NCBI GenBank assembly: GCA_007118495.1
Contig: SKRM01000053.1
Coordinates: 1 to 64,000 of the forward strand
Reading direction: 5' to 3'
DNA: 64,000 nt
Origin: Bacteroidales bacterium
GTDB lineage: Bacteria > Bacteroidota > Bacteroidia > Bacteroidales > UBA7960
Part shown: positions 19,862 through 27,677 of the stretch, piece after piece
How positions within the stretch are numbered: position 1 is the first letter of the stretch
Layout of the letters: every line of letters begins with the position of its first letter
Program-made: the position numbers and the translations under genes
Notes under the pieces: generated by a model
What the model was told of the DNA's origin: nothing
The model's input: only the letters and a program-made list of their open reading frames with translations
The model's database searches: none

Positions 19862-19912
19862 AAAGATCAGACTTCCACCTTGATAAAATCACGGGGCAGA
19901 AGTCTAATCTTT
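19862..19912 (-). other. Long RNA hairpin between rplL and rpoB
   Basis: AAAGATCAGACTTC (19862-19875) and GAAGTCTAATCTTT (19899-19912) are inverted repeats. In the minus-strand transcript the single C/A mismatch becomes a G-U pair, and the stem continues inward through two G-U and two G-C pairs to about 18 bp with a 15-nt loop. No U tract follows, so it looks like an RNase III-type processing site or partial attenuator rather than a terminator. Confidence 0.75.
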
Positions 19913-19933
19913 TATCTTCTGTGATCAACAGGT

Positions 19934-20311
19934 TTACTTAACCTCAACCTCTGCACCTGCCTCTTCAAGTTGCTTTTTCAGCGATTCTGCTTCGTCTTTG
20001 GTGACTCCTTCCTTGATGGCTTTAGGTGCACCGTCAACTAACTCTTTTGATTCTTTCAGACCAAGGCTGGTAAGTTCTTTTACAAGCTTAACAACTGCCA
20101 GTTTAGATGGACCAGCGGCCTTAAGAACTACGTCAAATTGTGTTTTTTCTTCAGCGGCTTCGCCTGCGTCACCAGCTGCTGCAGCAACGGCAATGGGAGC
20201 AGCAGCTGCGGGCTCAATACCATATTCTTCTTTTAAAATTGTTGCCAACTCATTAACCTCTTTAACTGTAAGATTAACTAATTGTTCTGCAAAAGCTTTC
20301 AAATCTGCCAT
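19934..20311 (-). CDS. rplL: 50S ribosomal protein L7/L12
   Basis: 125 residues. The N-terminal dimerisation helix ([21 protein letters not shown]) is followed by an alanine-rich hinge ([19 protein letters not shown]) and a C-terminal factor-binding domain ([39 protein letters not shown]). It forms the ribosomal stalk with L10 and recruits elongation factors. It sits 58 bp after rplJ in the conserved rplKAJL-rpoBC order. Confidence 0.97.
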   Translation of the reverse strand: MADLKAFAEQLVNLTVKEVNELATILKEEYGIEPAAAAPIAVAAAAGDAGEAAEEKTQFDVVLKAAGPSKLAVVKLVKELTSLGLKESKELVDGAPKAIKEGVTKDEAESLKKQLEEAGAEVEVK

Positions 20312-20369
20312 TTTTCCTATTGTTTTAATTGGGTTTTACTTTTCAATAATTGTTTGTGTGTTCGATACT

Positions 20370-20894
20370 TTAGTTTTCGTCTCTTTCAGAAAGTGTTTTA
20401 ACAACACCGGCAATGGTATTACCGCCCGACTGAAGGGCAGAAATAACATTGGTTGCAGGTGACTGCAACAGACCAATAAGGTCACCGATAAGCTCTTCTT
20501 TCGACTTGATCTTGGTTAGTATATCCAATTGATCGTCACCAATGTAGAATGACTCTTGGATATATGCACCTTTCAAGACCGGTTTGTCTTTTTTCTGACG
20601 GAAGTCTTTGAGCAGTTTAGCAGGTACATTGCCGGTATCAGAAAGCATGAGAGAGGTTGCACCAACAAGCGCCTCATAAAGAGGGGCCAGGTCTTTTTCA
20701 CTCTTCTCCATGGCTTTCTTCAACAGGGTGTTCTTAACAACCTGCATGGTAACATTCCGCTTGAAGCACATCCTCCTGAGATTGTTTATTGTCTCAACAT
20801 TCAAACCAGAAGTATCGGCCAGGTAAATAACATCGCTGCTTTTAAGCTTTTCGACCAGCGATTCTATCACCTGATATTTTTCTTCTTTTCTCAT
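20370..20894 (-). CDS. rplJ: 50S ribosomal protein L10
   Basis: 174 residues of the uL10 family: MRKEEKYQVIESLVEKLKSSDVIYLADTSG at the start, RRMCFKRNVTMQVVKNTLL in the RNA-binding domain, and a C-terminal helix that carries L7/L12 dimers. In many bacteria L10 represses its own operon through a leader upstream of rplJ; here only 38 bp separate rplA and rplJ, so any such leader would have to be very short or include the end of rplA. Confidence 0.97.
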   Translation of the reverse strand: MRKEEKYQVIESLVEKLKSSDVIYLADTSGLNVETINNLRRMCFKRNVTMQVVKNTLLKKAMEKSEKDLAPLYEALVGATSLMLSDTGNVPAKLLKDFRQKKDKPVLKGAYIQESFYIGDDQLDILTKIKSKEELIGDLIGLLQSPATNVISALQSGGNTIAGVVKTLSERDEN

Positions 20895-20932
20895 AAAGCG
20901 TCAAGTTCTTTAAAGGTGAATCACCTCTTCGT

Positions 20933-21628
20933 TTATACTGATACTGATTTGGTCTCCACCTGAATACCCGGGCTCATCGTACTCGACATGTAAATGCTCT
21001 TTACATATGTACCCTTGGCTGCTGCAGGTTTCAACCTCAGAATGGTCTGGATAAGTTCTCTGGCATTATCTACAATTTTCTCAGCGTCGAAAGACACTTT
21101 CCCAACTGCAGCGTGTACGATACCAAACTTGTCTACCTTGAAATCGATCTTTCCACCCTTAACATCCTGAACTGCTTTTCCCACATCCATGGTCACAGTA
21201 CCAGCTTTGGGGTTGGGCATCAGTCCGCGGGGACCAAGTATCCGACCCAGGGCACCTACTTTGGGCATCACATTGGGCGTGGTAATAACCACATCCACAT
21301 CAGTCCAGCCTCCCTTGATCTTTTCAACGTATTCGTCCAGGCCAACGTAATCAGCTCCGGCTTCCTTGGCTTCATCTTCCTTCTCAGGACCACAAAGAAC
21401 CAAAACACGAACAGTTTTACCAGTACCATGCGGCAACGTCACGACGCCCCTAACCATTTGATTGGCTTTTCGGGGGTCTACACCAAGACGGATATCCAGA
21501 TCAACTGAAGCATCAAATTTGGTATAGTTAATTTTTTTGACGATATCAGCCGCTTCAGGTAAAGTATACACCGAAGTGTGATCGAACTTTGCCAAAGCTT
21601 CTTTTTGATTTTTAGTTAGTTTAGCCAT
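20933..21628 (-). CDS. rplA: 50S ribosomal protein L1
   Basis: 231 residues. The signature [20 protein letters not shown] and [16 protein letters not shown] of uL1 is present, as is the N-terminal [21 protein letters not shown]1 binds the mobile stalk of 23S rRNA and in many bacteria represses translation of the rplK-rplA mRNA. It lies 61 bp downstream of rplK. Confidence 0.97.
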   Translation of the reverse strand: MAKLTKNQKEALAKFDHTSVYTLPEAADIVKKINYTKFDASVDLDIRLGVDPRKANQMVRGVVTLPHGTGKTVRVLVLCGPEKEDEAKEAGADYVGLDEYVEKIKGGWTDVDVVITTPNVMPKVGALGRILGPRGLMPNPKAGTVTMDVGKAVQDVKGGKIDFKVDKFGIVHAAVGKVSFDAEKIVDNARELIQTILRLKPAAAKGTYVKSIYMSSTMSPGIQVETKSVSV

Positions 21629-21689
21629 TTTTAGATTCCGTTAAGCTTTAAAAATTTCATAGCCCTTGCCTTCACTTCTATCCTCTCAA

Positions 21690-22127
21690 TTATGCAGGGC
21701 GCTCCCCCTTGATCCTGATACCCATACTGCGTGCGGTACCGGCAACCATATTCATGGCTGACTCTACCGTAAAGCAGTTAAGGTCTGGCATCTTATCCTC
21801 GGCGATTGTCTGCACCTGCTCCCAGCTAATGGTAGCTACCTTCGTCCTGTTCGGTTCGGCCGAGCCAGACTTCACCTTTGCTGCATCACGCAATTGTACT
21901 GCAACAGGAGGGGTTTTGATAATGAAATTAAAGGATTTATCCCTGAATACGGTAATGATCACCGGAATTACTTTCCCGGCTTTATCCTGCGTACGGGCAT
22001 TGAACTGCTTACAAAACTCCATGATGTTCACACCCTTTGCACCCAAAGCAGGGCCAACGGGAGGAGATGGATTTGCAGAACCTCCTTTAATTTGCAGTTT
22101 TATTATTCCACTAACTTCTTTTGCCAT
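21690..22127 (-). CDS. rplK: 50S ribosomal protein L11
   Basis: 145 residues when started at the ATG at 22127 ([20 protein letters not shown]). The track start at 22145 adds MKKNLK and is less likely. Conserved features are the proline-rich [20 protein letters not shown] and [21 protein letters not shown]11 binds the GTPase centre of 23S rRNA together with L10/L12. It is about 100 bp after nusG in the same direction. Confidence 0.96.
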   Translation of the reverse strand: MAKEVSGIIKLQIKGGSANPSPPVGPALGAKGVNIMEFCKQFNARTQDKAGKVIPVIITVFRDKSFNFIIKTPPVAVQLRDAAKVKSGSAEPNRTKVATISWEQVQTIAEDKMPDLNCFTVESAMNMVAGTARSMGIRIKGERPA

Positions 22128-22224
22128 TTTTAGATTTTTTTTCAAATAAGGGGATCAATAACTTCATCAGGTAAAACAAAAGCCGGAAACGTCTTGTGGA
22201 TGTATTCCATTTTGCCGTTCCCGT

Positions 22225-22767
22225 CTATTCTTTTTCAACCTGCATGAAACTTAGTTCCAATGGTGTCTTTCTGCCAAAGATCTTAACCATGACCTTCAGT
22301 TTTTTCTTCTCCTCATTAATCTCTTCAATAACACCAGAAAAACTGTTAAACGGACCGTCTGTAACCTTGACCGTTTCCCCAACAATGTAAGGAACGTTCA
22401 ATTCTTCTTCTTTGCCTGACAGTTCATCAACCTTTCCAAGGATACGGTTGACTTCTGCAGGACGCAGGGGTACGGCTTCACCACCAGAGCCTAAGAAACC
22501 TAATACACCTGGTACATTCCGTATTATATGCGGAATTTCTCCCACCAAAGCAGCTTCGATCAGCACATAACCGGGAAAATAGTTGCGCTCAGCGCTGACT
22601 TTTTTCCCCTTACGGACCTGATAAACCTTTTCCGTTGGGATAAGTATTTGCGAAACATACTCCTCCAATCCAAGCCTGGCGATTTCATTTTCAAGGTATT
22701 GCTTGACTTTTTTCTCACCGCCACTAACCGCCCGGACTACATACCATTTTTTTACTTGTTCGCTCAT
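22225..22767 (-). CDS. nusG: Transcription elongation/antitermination factor NusG
   Basis: 180 residues. The NGN domain opens with KWYVVRAVSGGEKKVKQYLE, continues with FPGYVLIEAAL and NVPGVLGFLGS, and the KOW domain follows (VGETVKVTDGPFNSFSGVIE). NusG links RNA polymerase to Rho or to the leading ribosome. It is placed directly after secE, as in most bacteria. Confidence 0.97.
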   Translation of the reverse strand: MSEQVKKWYVVRAVSGGEKKVKQYLENEIARLGLEEYVSQILIPTEKVYQVRKGKKVSAERNYFPGYVLIEAALVGEIPHIIRNVPGVLGFLGSGGEAVPLRPAEVNRILGKVDELSGKEEELNVPYIVGETVKVTDGPFNSFSGVIEEINEEKKKLKVMVKIFGRKTPLELSFMQVEKE

Positions 22768-22868
22768 ACTAATGTACGACTTGTTAATTCCGTGTTAACT
22801 GCTGACCGGTGCAAATGAAAATCAGTATTGAGTATCAGAATCTCACCGGCCGGTTTTCACCGGAATGT

Positions 22869-23063
22869 TTACAAAAAGAGACGGTAAAACTGTTTAAGAA
22901 CGGAGCTAAAGGAGGTATCCATCAAATAAACGACCAATGCGATTATCAGGGAAGCAATAGATACAACCACTGCGCTACTCTGCAGTTCACTCCAAGTTGG
23001 CCATGAAACCTTGTTGATCAACTCATCATAGGATTCACTAATATAGGCTCTGATTTTCTTCAT
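22869..23063 (-). CDS. secE: Preprotein translocase subunit SecE
   Basis: 64 residues from the ATG at 23063 (MKKIRAYISESYDELINKVS). The track start at 23114 lies inside the tRNA-Trp gene and is rejected. The short single-membrane form carries the conserved amphipathic VSWPTWSELQSSA followed by one transmembrane helix (VVVSIASLIIALVVYLMD). It forms the SecYEG channel with SecY and SecG, encoded elsewhere. Confidence 0.93.
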   Translation of the reverse strand: MKKIRAYISESYDELINKVSWPTWSELQSSAVVVSIASLIIALVVYLMDTSFSSVLKQFYRLFL

Positions 23064-23080
23064 GATTATACATTCTGATT

Positions 23081-23156
23081 TGGCACGGGTGGAAGGAATC
23101 GAACCCTCAACCAACGGTTTTGGAGACCGCTACTCTACCAATTGAGCTACACCCGT
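23081..23156 (-). tRNA. tRNA-Trp (CCA anticodon)
   Basis: The reverse complement folds as a standard 76-nt tRNA: acceptor ACGGGTG/CACCCGT, D-arm GCTCAATTGGTAGAG, anticodon loop CTCCAAA with CCA, and T-arm GGGTTCGATTCC. The 3' CCA is encoded in the DNA, unlike in the four tRNAs upstream of tuf. It lies between tuf and secE. Confidence 0.95.
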
Positions 23157-23162
23157 ATAATG

Positions 23163-23200
23163 AACTTTTGGTGGCAGCTTGAATTCTGCCACCAAAAGTT
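23163..23200 (-). other. 15-bp perfect hairpin between tuf and tRNA-Trp
   Basis: AACTTTTGGTGGCAG (23163-23177) and CTGCCACCAAAAGTT (23186-23200) pair perfectly over 15 bp around an 8-nt loop. No U tract follows on the minus-strand transcript, and tRNA-Trp begins 7 nt later, so a processing site that separates tuf mRNA from the tRNA is more likely than a terminator. Confidence 0.85.
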
Positions 23201-23212
23201 GTAAAGGATATA

Positions 23213-24400
23213 CTAGTCGACAATTTCCGTTACCTGACCGGCACCCACTGTACGACCACCTTCGCGGATCGCAAAACGCAGACCTTTATCCATGGCTACA
23301 TCGGCGATCAGCTCAACATTGATTGTGAGGTTATCACCAGGCATAACCATTTCACGACCTTCTGGCAGGTAAATCTCACCTGTTACGTCAGTAGTGCGGA
23401 AGAAGAACTGAGGACGGTATTTGTTGCCAAATGGCGTGTGACGACCACCTTCTTCTTTTTTCAAGACATAAACTTCTGCCTTGAATTTTCTGTGTGGTTT
23501 CACAGAACCGGGCTTGCAAATTACCATACCACGTGTGATGGCGTCCTTGTCAATACCACGAAGCAGCAGACCTGTGTTATCACCAGCCTCACCACGGTCG
23601 AGAATTTTGCGGAACATCTCAACACCAGTTACAACTGATTTCAGTTTTTCTGCACCCATACCAATGATATCAACCGGGTCACCACTATTAATAACGCCTG
23701 TTTCAATACGACCGGTGGCAACAGTTCCACGACCGGTAATAGAGAAAACGTCTTCGACGGGCATCAGGAAGTCCTTGTCAACATCACGCTTTGGCAGCGG
23801 AATAAAGCTGTCAACGGCATCCATCAACTCCATAACTTTCTCAACCCACTTGGGTTCATTGTTCAGGCCACCAAGCGCTGATCCCTGTATAACAGGAATT
23901 TTGTCACCGTCAAATTCGTAAAAAGAAAGGAGTTCGCGAATTTCCATTTCAACCAGTTCCAGGAGCTCTTCATCGTCAACAAGGTCAACCTTGTTCATGA
24001 ATACCACGAGCTCTGGTACACCAACCTGGCGGGCTAAAAGAATATGCTCACGAGTTTGGGGCATGGGACCGTCGGTTGCGGCAACAACCAAAATAGCACC
24101 GTCCATCTGGGCAGCACCCGTTACCATGTTCTTGACATAGTCAGCGTGACCCGGACAGTCAACGTGTGCGTAATGACGGGTTTCCGTCTGATACTCAACG
24201 TGTGCAGTATTAATGGTGATACCTCTTTCTTTTTCCTCAGGAGCGTTGTCAATGGAATCAAATGACCTGATTTCAGACCAACCCTTTGCAGCCAAAACTT
24301 GTGTAATCGCAGCGGTGAGTGTAGTTTTACCATGGTCAACGTGACCAATGGTACCTATATTCACGTGCGGTTTCGTACGTTGAAATTTTTCTTTTGCCAT
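23213..24400 (-). CDS. tuf: Elongation factor Tu
   Basis: 395 residues. The GTPase motifs are complete: [15 protein letters not shown] (P-loop), [12 protein letters not shown] (switch II), NKVD and a later SAL. The effector region reads [16 protein letters not shown], and domains 2 and 3 end [11 protein letters not shown]. It carries aminoacyl-tRNA to the ribosome. It is preceded by four tRNA genes and followed by tRNA-Trp, a tufB-type arrangement. Confidence 0.98.
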   Translation of the reverse strand: MAKEKFQRTKPHVNIGTIGHVDHGKTTLTAAITQVLAAKGWSEIRSFDSIDNAPEEKERGITINTAHVEYQTETRHYAHVDCPGHADYVKNMVTGAAQMDGAILVVAATDGPMPQTREHILLARQVGVPELVVFMNKVDLVDDEELLELVEMEIRELLSFYEFDGDKIPVIQGSALGGLNNEPKWVEKVMELMDAVDSFIPLPKRDVDKDFLMPVEDVFSITGRGTVATGRIETGVINSGDPVDIIGMGAEKLKSVVTGVEMFRKILDRGEAGDNTGLLLRGIDKDAITRGMVICKPGSVKPHRKFKAEVYVLKKEEGGRHTPFGNKYRPQFFFRTTDVTGEIYLPEGREMVMPGDNLTINVELIADVAMDKGLRFAIREGGRTVGAGQVTEIVD

Positions 24401-24456
24401 ATCTACTGGTGTTAAAGTTTAATAAAGGGATTCAACAAATGATTTATCTTCCGTTG

Positions 24457-24528
24457 AGCCGATGACGGGAATTGAACCCGTGGCCTCTTCCTTACCAAGG
24501 AAACGCTCTACCCCTGAGCTACATCGGC
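24457..24528 (-). tRNA. tRNA-Thr (GGT anticodon)
   Basis: Reverse complement: acceptor GCCGATG/CATCGGC, D-arm GCTCAGGGGTAGAGC, anticodon loop TTGGTAA (GGT), T-arm CGGGTTCAATTCCCG. No encoded CCA. It is the last of four tRNAs upstream of tuf. Confidence 0.95.
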
Positions 24529-24542
24529 AAACCGTTCTTCTG

Positions 24543-24615
24543 AGCGGAAAACGGGACTCGAACCCGCCACCTACAGCTTGGAAGGCTGTCGCTCTACCAG
24601 ATGAGCTATTTCCGC
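24543..24615 (-). tRNA. tRNA-Gly (TCC anticodon)
   Basis: Reverse complement: acceptor GCGGAAA/TTTCCGC, D-arm GCTCATCTGGTAGAGC, anticodon loop CTTCCAA (TCC), T-arm GCGGGTTCGAGTCCCGT. No encoded CCA. Confidence 0.95.
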
Positions 24616-24625
24616 TAATTTAAAG

Positions 24626-24708
24626 TGGGGGGGGAAGGATTCGAACCTCCGAAGGCGAAAGCCAACAGATTTACAGTCTGCCCCATTTGACCGCTCTGGA
24701 ACCCCCCC
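24626..24708 (-). tRNA. tRNA-Tyr (GTA anticodon)
   Basis: An 83-nt class II tRNA with a long variable arm (GGCTTTCGCC). The acceptor is seven consecutive G-C pairs, the anticodon loop CTGTAAA carries GTA, and the T-arm is GGAGGTTCGAATCCTTC. No encoded CCA. Confidence 0.95.
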
Positions 24709-24733
24709 AGAATCAAGATAATTAAACAAAGAG

Positions 24734-24807
24734 AGCCGATGGAGGGATTCGAACCCCCGGCCAGCTGATTACAAATCAGCTGCTCTGACCAACTGAGCTA
24801 CATCGGC
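24734..24807 (-). tRNA. tRNA-Thr (TGT anticodon)
   Basis: Reverse complement: acceptor GCCGATG/CATCGGC, D-arm GCTCAGTTGGTCAGAGC, anticodon loop TTTGTAA (TGT), T-arm GGGGGTTCGAATCCCTC. First tRNA of the cluster, about 36 nt after the predicted transcription start. Confidence 0.95.
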
Positions 24808-24849
24808 ATCAGTACTTTTGCGTCATTAATTGCCTTGCAAAAAGGTCTG

Positions 24850-24880
24850 CAAATGTACAAAAGATTTAAAACCTACCAAA
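24850..24880 (-). promoter_or_regulatory. Promoter of the tRNA-tuf operon
   Basis: On the minus strand TTTG (24880-24877), a 19-bp spacer and TACATTTG (24857-24850), followed by C. This is an exact match to the Bacteroidota housekeeping promoter TTTG-N19-TAnnTTTG, correctly placed before tRNA-Thr(TGT). Confidence 0.8.
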
Positions 24881-24925
24881 AAATAAATTCATTTTTTTTC
24901 GACAGCCCGGTTGTGGCGCAGATTA

Positions 24926-25225
24926 TCATAATCCCTTCAGCTTCTCCTTATGTTTCTTAACTTGTCTTTTTAAAGCATCAACTGTATTATCGATAGCCTC
25001 CTCAAAGGTTTTTGCCTGCTTTTTTGCAAAGAGATCATTACCAGGTATAATTACCCTGATCTCTGCAATTTTATTCTCATTATTGGTGGCAGCCTCAAGG
25101 CGCAATGTTACATCACAACTAATTACACCATCAAAAAGCCCGGCAAGTTTTGCCGTTTTCTCCCTGATAAAATCTTCCAGTTTTACATCAGCTTTGAAAT
25201 GGATTGAACTGATTTTAACGTCCAT
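24926..25225 (-). CDS. hpf: Ribosome hibernation promoting factor (short HPF/RaiA)
   Basis: A 99-residue protein of the HPF/RaiA family: KISSIHFKADVKLEDFIREK at the start and LFAKKQAKTFEEAIDNTVDA with the KRQVKKHKEKLKG basic tail. It lacks the C-terminal dimerisation domain of long HPF. It binds the decoding centre of the 30S subunit and stabilises idle ribosomes in slow growth. It starts 20 bp after the recombinase stop and lies just upstream of the tRNA-tuf promoter. Its linkage to rpsU suits a role in setting ribosome activity. Confidence 0.93.
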   Translation of the reverse strand: MDVKISSIHFKADVKLEDFIREKTAKLAGLFDGVISCDVTLRLEAATNNENKIAEIRVIIPGNDLFAKKQAKTFEEAIDNTVDALKRQVKKHKEKLKGL

Positions 25226-25245
25226 GATTGTTCCTCCTCTACAGT

Positions 25246-26133
25246 TTAAGCCTTAGGGTGGGCTTGTTTATAAACTTTTTTTATCTTCTCAATAGTATTA
25301 TGGGTATAAACCTGGGTTGCCGACAGGCTGGCATGCCCGAGAATCTCCTTGATAGCATTCAGGTCAGCTCCTCTGTTAAGCATGTGGGTTGCGAATGAAT
25401 GTCTGATCACGTGGGGGCTTTTTTTAGTTTTTGTGGTTACCAGGCTCAAAAAATGTTGCACCCGTCGGTATACAAAAGCAGGATAGAGGGGTTTCCCCTT
25501 GTCTGTAATCAGCACATGGCCGTGATCAGGCTTACCAAAGCTTGCTTCAGCAAGGCAGCTATATTTCTCATACAAAGTTACCACGTGACACAATAGCGGA
25601 ACCAGTCTTTGCTTACTTCCTTTACCTGTGATTTTGATCACTCCCTGGCCGGTATCCAGATCTTTGTGCTTGATATTGATAAGTTCTGACAGTCGCATCC
25701 CGGTTGAATATAGAAGCTCCAGCAGAAGCTGATCTCTGAGGCCCTTGAAATCATCGGAGAAATGGCGCAGATCAAATGCCCGCTCCATATCTGTTTCTTC
25801 AATATATACGGGCAACCTCCCCCCTTTTTTCTGAGAACTGATCTTTTCTGTGGGGTTCTCACTAATCATGCCATCGGCCAGCAGATACCTGTAAAATGAC
25901 CTTAAAGCCGACCTCTTTCTGTTAAAGGTACTGCGTGACACACCCAACTCCATTAGCGAAGCAAACCACGAACGTATCATGGCATGACCTGCACCCAGGC
26001 TGTCAACACCATAATGCTCATCAAGGAATGATTCGAACTGGGCAAGGTCGTTACGGTACGCAACCAGGGTATGCCCGGCATACCTTTTTACCTGGCAGAG
26101 ATGTGCAAGAAATTGTTCTGAATGAACGCCCAT
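25246..26133 (-). CDS. Tyrosine recombinase, XerC-like
   Basis: A 295-residue recombinase with the N-terminal SAM-like core-binding domain (HTLVAYRNDLAQFESFLDEH) and a catalytic domain with the full set: Arg in STGMRLSEL (about 146), Lys in GKGSKQRLVP, His-x-x-Arg in HVIRHSFATHML (about 242-245), His in LGHASLSATQ and the nucleophile Tyr in QVYTHNT (about 277). Length and motifs fit XerC/XerD, which resolve chromosome dimers at dif; whether it is the dif recombinase or a paralogue cannot be told from one copy. It lies between rpsU and hpf and shows no sign of belonging to a mobile element. Confidence 0.88.
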   Translation of the reverse strand: MGVHSEQFLAHLCQVKRYAGHTLVAYRNDLAQFESFLDEHYGVDSLGAGHAMIRSWFASLMELGVSRSTFNRKRSALRSFYRYLLADGMISENPTEKISSQKKGGRLPVYIEETDMERAFDLRHFSDDFKGLRDQLLLELLYSTGMRLSELINIKHKDLDTGQGVIKITGKGSKQRLVPLLCHVVTLYEKYSCLAEASFGKPDHGHVLITDKGKPLYPAFVYRRVQHFLSLVTTKTKKSPHVIRHSFATHMLNRGADLNAIKEILGHASLSATQVYTHNTIEKIKKVYKQAHPKA

Positions 26134-26310
26134 AATAACTAGAAGAAGTAACCGGATGTATTTACAGGTTCAGTGCACCTTTGTGAATACGTCAGAACGT
26201 CATATGGCAGAATAGTATTCAAACCACATGAACCCTTGCCTTAAAGATATGCTAAATAAACAGCAACTGCAAGAAAAACTTCTGAAAAGCCACTAAGGAT
26301 TTGGAAAAGA

Positions 26311-26508
26311 CTATTGGTTGTCCGCCTGATCTCTCAGCTTTTGAATATAAATGGCCTTGAGTTTTTCTTCGCGCTTTTTCACTGAAGGTTTGGTAAACTT
26401 TTGGCGTTCTCTGAGCTCTCTGAGAACTCCGGTTTTTTCAAATTTACGCTTCATCTTTTTCAGAACGCGATCAATATTTTCGCCTTCCTTAATGGGGACA
26501 ATAATCAT
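26311..26508 (-). CDS. rpsU: 30S ribosomal protein S21
   Basis: 65 residues: MIIVPIKEGENIDRVLKKMKRKFEKTGVLRELRERQKFTKPSVKKREEKLKA is typical bS21. In Bacteroidota, bS21 helps to occlude the anti-Shine-Dalgarno sequence of 16S rRNA, and in Flavobacterium rpsU itself has been described as carrying a functional Shine-Dalgarno for autoregulation. Here AAAGAGG lies 5 nt before the ATG (AAAGAGGCACACATG), a partial match to that idea. An exact promoter match lies upstream. The 177-bp gap downstream to xerC shows no clear terminator. Confidence 0.95.
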   Translation of the reverse strand: MIIVPIKEGENIDRVLKKMKRKFEKTGVLRELRERQKFTKPSVKKREEKLKAIYIQKLRDQADNQ

Positions 26509-26573
26509 GTGTGCCTCTTTCTTTTAACTGATTTTTAAATAGATACCTTATGTACTTCTTAAAAAAGCGGATG

Positions 26574-26604
26574 CAAATTTACTAATATTTTTGTAGTAAA
26601 CAAA
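26574..26604 (-). promoter_or_regulatory. Promoter of rpsU
   Basis: On the minus strand TTTG (26604-26601), a 19-bp spacer and TAAATTTG (26581-26574), followed by C. Exact match to TTTG-N19-TAnnTTTG, about 65 bp before the rpsU ATG. It probably also serves xerC and hpf. Confidence 0.8.
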
Positions 26605-26635
26605 AGTTTTTCAGCAGGGTTTACACAAGAACTTA

Positions 26636-26884
26636 TTATTTTAGCAATCCGGAGATATCAAAATCAGATTTATAAAGGTTGAGTATGTCATCAACAGTCA
26701 GCGTCTCTACCCTGTCAATTTTATTAGAGGTGGGGATATACCAAACTTCAGCATAAAAATCATACAGGGCATAAAGCCTTATGCGAAAATACAGAAAATC
26801 TCTGGCAGCAATGGGTTTGCCACGCTCCAATACCCTGAAAACCTTTTCTTTCAGGGGGGCCTGCTCAAATTCCTTTTGTGTCAT
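26636..26884 (-). CDS. Conserved-looking small protein of unknown function
   Basis: An 82-residue cytosolic protein with no motif I can tie to a function. It is rich in aromatic and charged residues, with a central predicted strand region (YFRIRLYALYDFYAEVWYIP) followed by NKIDRVETLTVDDILNLY. The composition is that of a real protein, and it ends in a clear gap before the rpsU promoter. It is divergent from pssA with 50 bp between starts. Confidence 0.6.
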   Translation of the reverse strand: MTQKEFEQAPLKEKVFRVLERGKPIAARDFLYFRIRLYALYDFYAEVWYIPTSNKIDRVETLTVDDILNLYKSDFDISGLLK

Positions 26885-26934
26885 ACCAGACTGTTTTTCC
26901 CTCTGTAAAAAATCAAACTAAATCCAACCGCCAA

Positions 26935-27663
26935 ATGCGACAGATACCCAATATCATAACGCTCACAAACCTTTTACTTGGCTGCATCGCCTTTGTCGAG
27001 GTGATTCAGGGTCGACCAGTCAATGCAGCAATGATTATCGGGCTGTGTTCCATCATGGATTATCTTGACGGAGCTGCGGCCAGGTTACTGAAAGCCTGGT
27101 CACCTTTAGGACAGCAACTTGACTCCCTGGCTGATCTTGTCAGCTTTGGTGTGGTGCCTGCCGCTATCATTTACCAGTACTTGCAGAATAGCGTTCAGTC
27201 ATTAAACCACGGGGTTGCACAAATTGTTTTGCCAGGAGTTGCTTTTTTTATTACTGTTTTTTCTGCGCTGCGACTGGCCAAATTTAATCTGGAAACCAGA
27301 CAGGAAGATGACTTCAAAGGCCTGCCCACACCCGCCAACGCCCTGCTAATTGCTTCTGTGCCCTTTACGCTGGCTTTTACAAGCCCAGATCACCCGGTTC
27401 ATCAGGCCCTGACAGTTTTTACCGGAAGTATTGCCTGGTTACTGGGTTTTACAGCGTTGGTTTCATGGTTGATGGTCTCAAACATTCGCATGTTCTCTCT
27501 TAAGGTCAAATCATTTTCATGGCAGCAAAATAAATTCAGATATGTCTTTTTGGGAGGATGCTTGTTGCTTTTGGTGATTCTGGGCATTTCTGCCTTGCCG
27601 TTTTTCCTTATTTTTTACCTACTTTTGTCATTGGTTTATCATAAGAGTATCAAAAAAAACTAA
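26935..27663 (+). CDS. pssA: CDP-diacylglycerol-serine O-phosphatidyltransferase
   Basis: 242 residues from the ATG at 26935 (MRQIPNIITLTNLLLGCIAF). The track start at 26878 adds 19 residues of poor character that overlap the divergent gene. The CDP-alcohol phosphatidyltransferase signature is complete in DYLDGAAARLLKAWSPLGQQ followed by LDSLADLVSFG (D-G-x2-A-R-x8-G-x3-D-x3-D). About six to seven membrane helices follow. It transfers phosphatidyl from CDP-DAG to serine in the inner membrane, the first step to phosphatidylethanolamine. The match to serine rather than glycerol rests on the NIITLTNLLLGC start and overall length. Confidence 0.88.
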   Translation: MRQIPNIITLTNLLLGCIAFVEVIQGRPVNAAMIIGLCSIMDYLDGAAARLLKAWSPLGQQLDSLADLVSFGVVPAAIIYQYLQNSVQSLNHGVAQIVLPGVAFFITVFSALRLAKFNLETRQEDDFKGLPTPANALLIASVPFTLAFTSPDHPVHQALTVFTGSIAWLLGFTALVSWLMVSNIRMFSLKVKSFSWQQNKFRYVFLGGCLLLLVILGISALPFFLIFYLLLSLVYHKSIKKN

Positions 27664-27677
27664 CCACACAACAACTC

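Noticed and set aside
19998-20462. Plus-strand ORF of 154 aa
   Set aside because: Antisense to rplL and the end of rplJ; the alanine-rich hinge of L7/L12 creates the open frame.
22869-23114. Longer secE reading frame starting at 23114
   Set aside because: The extra residues are encoded by the tRNA-Trp gene; the ATG at 23063 gives a normal SecE.
25246-26133. Tyrosine recombinase as sign of an integrated element
   Set aside because: Neighbours are core translation genes, no attachment repeats or phage/ICE genes are visible, and the protein looks like XerC/XerD despite the nearby tRNAs.
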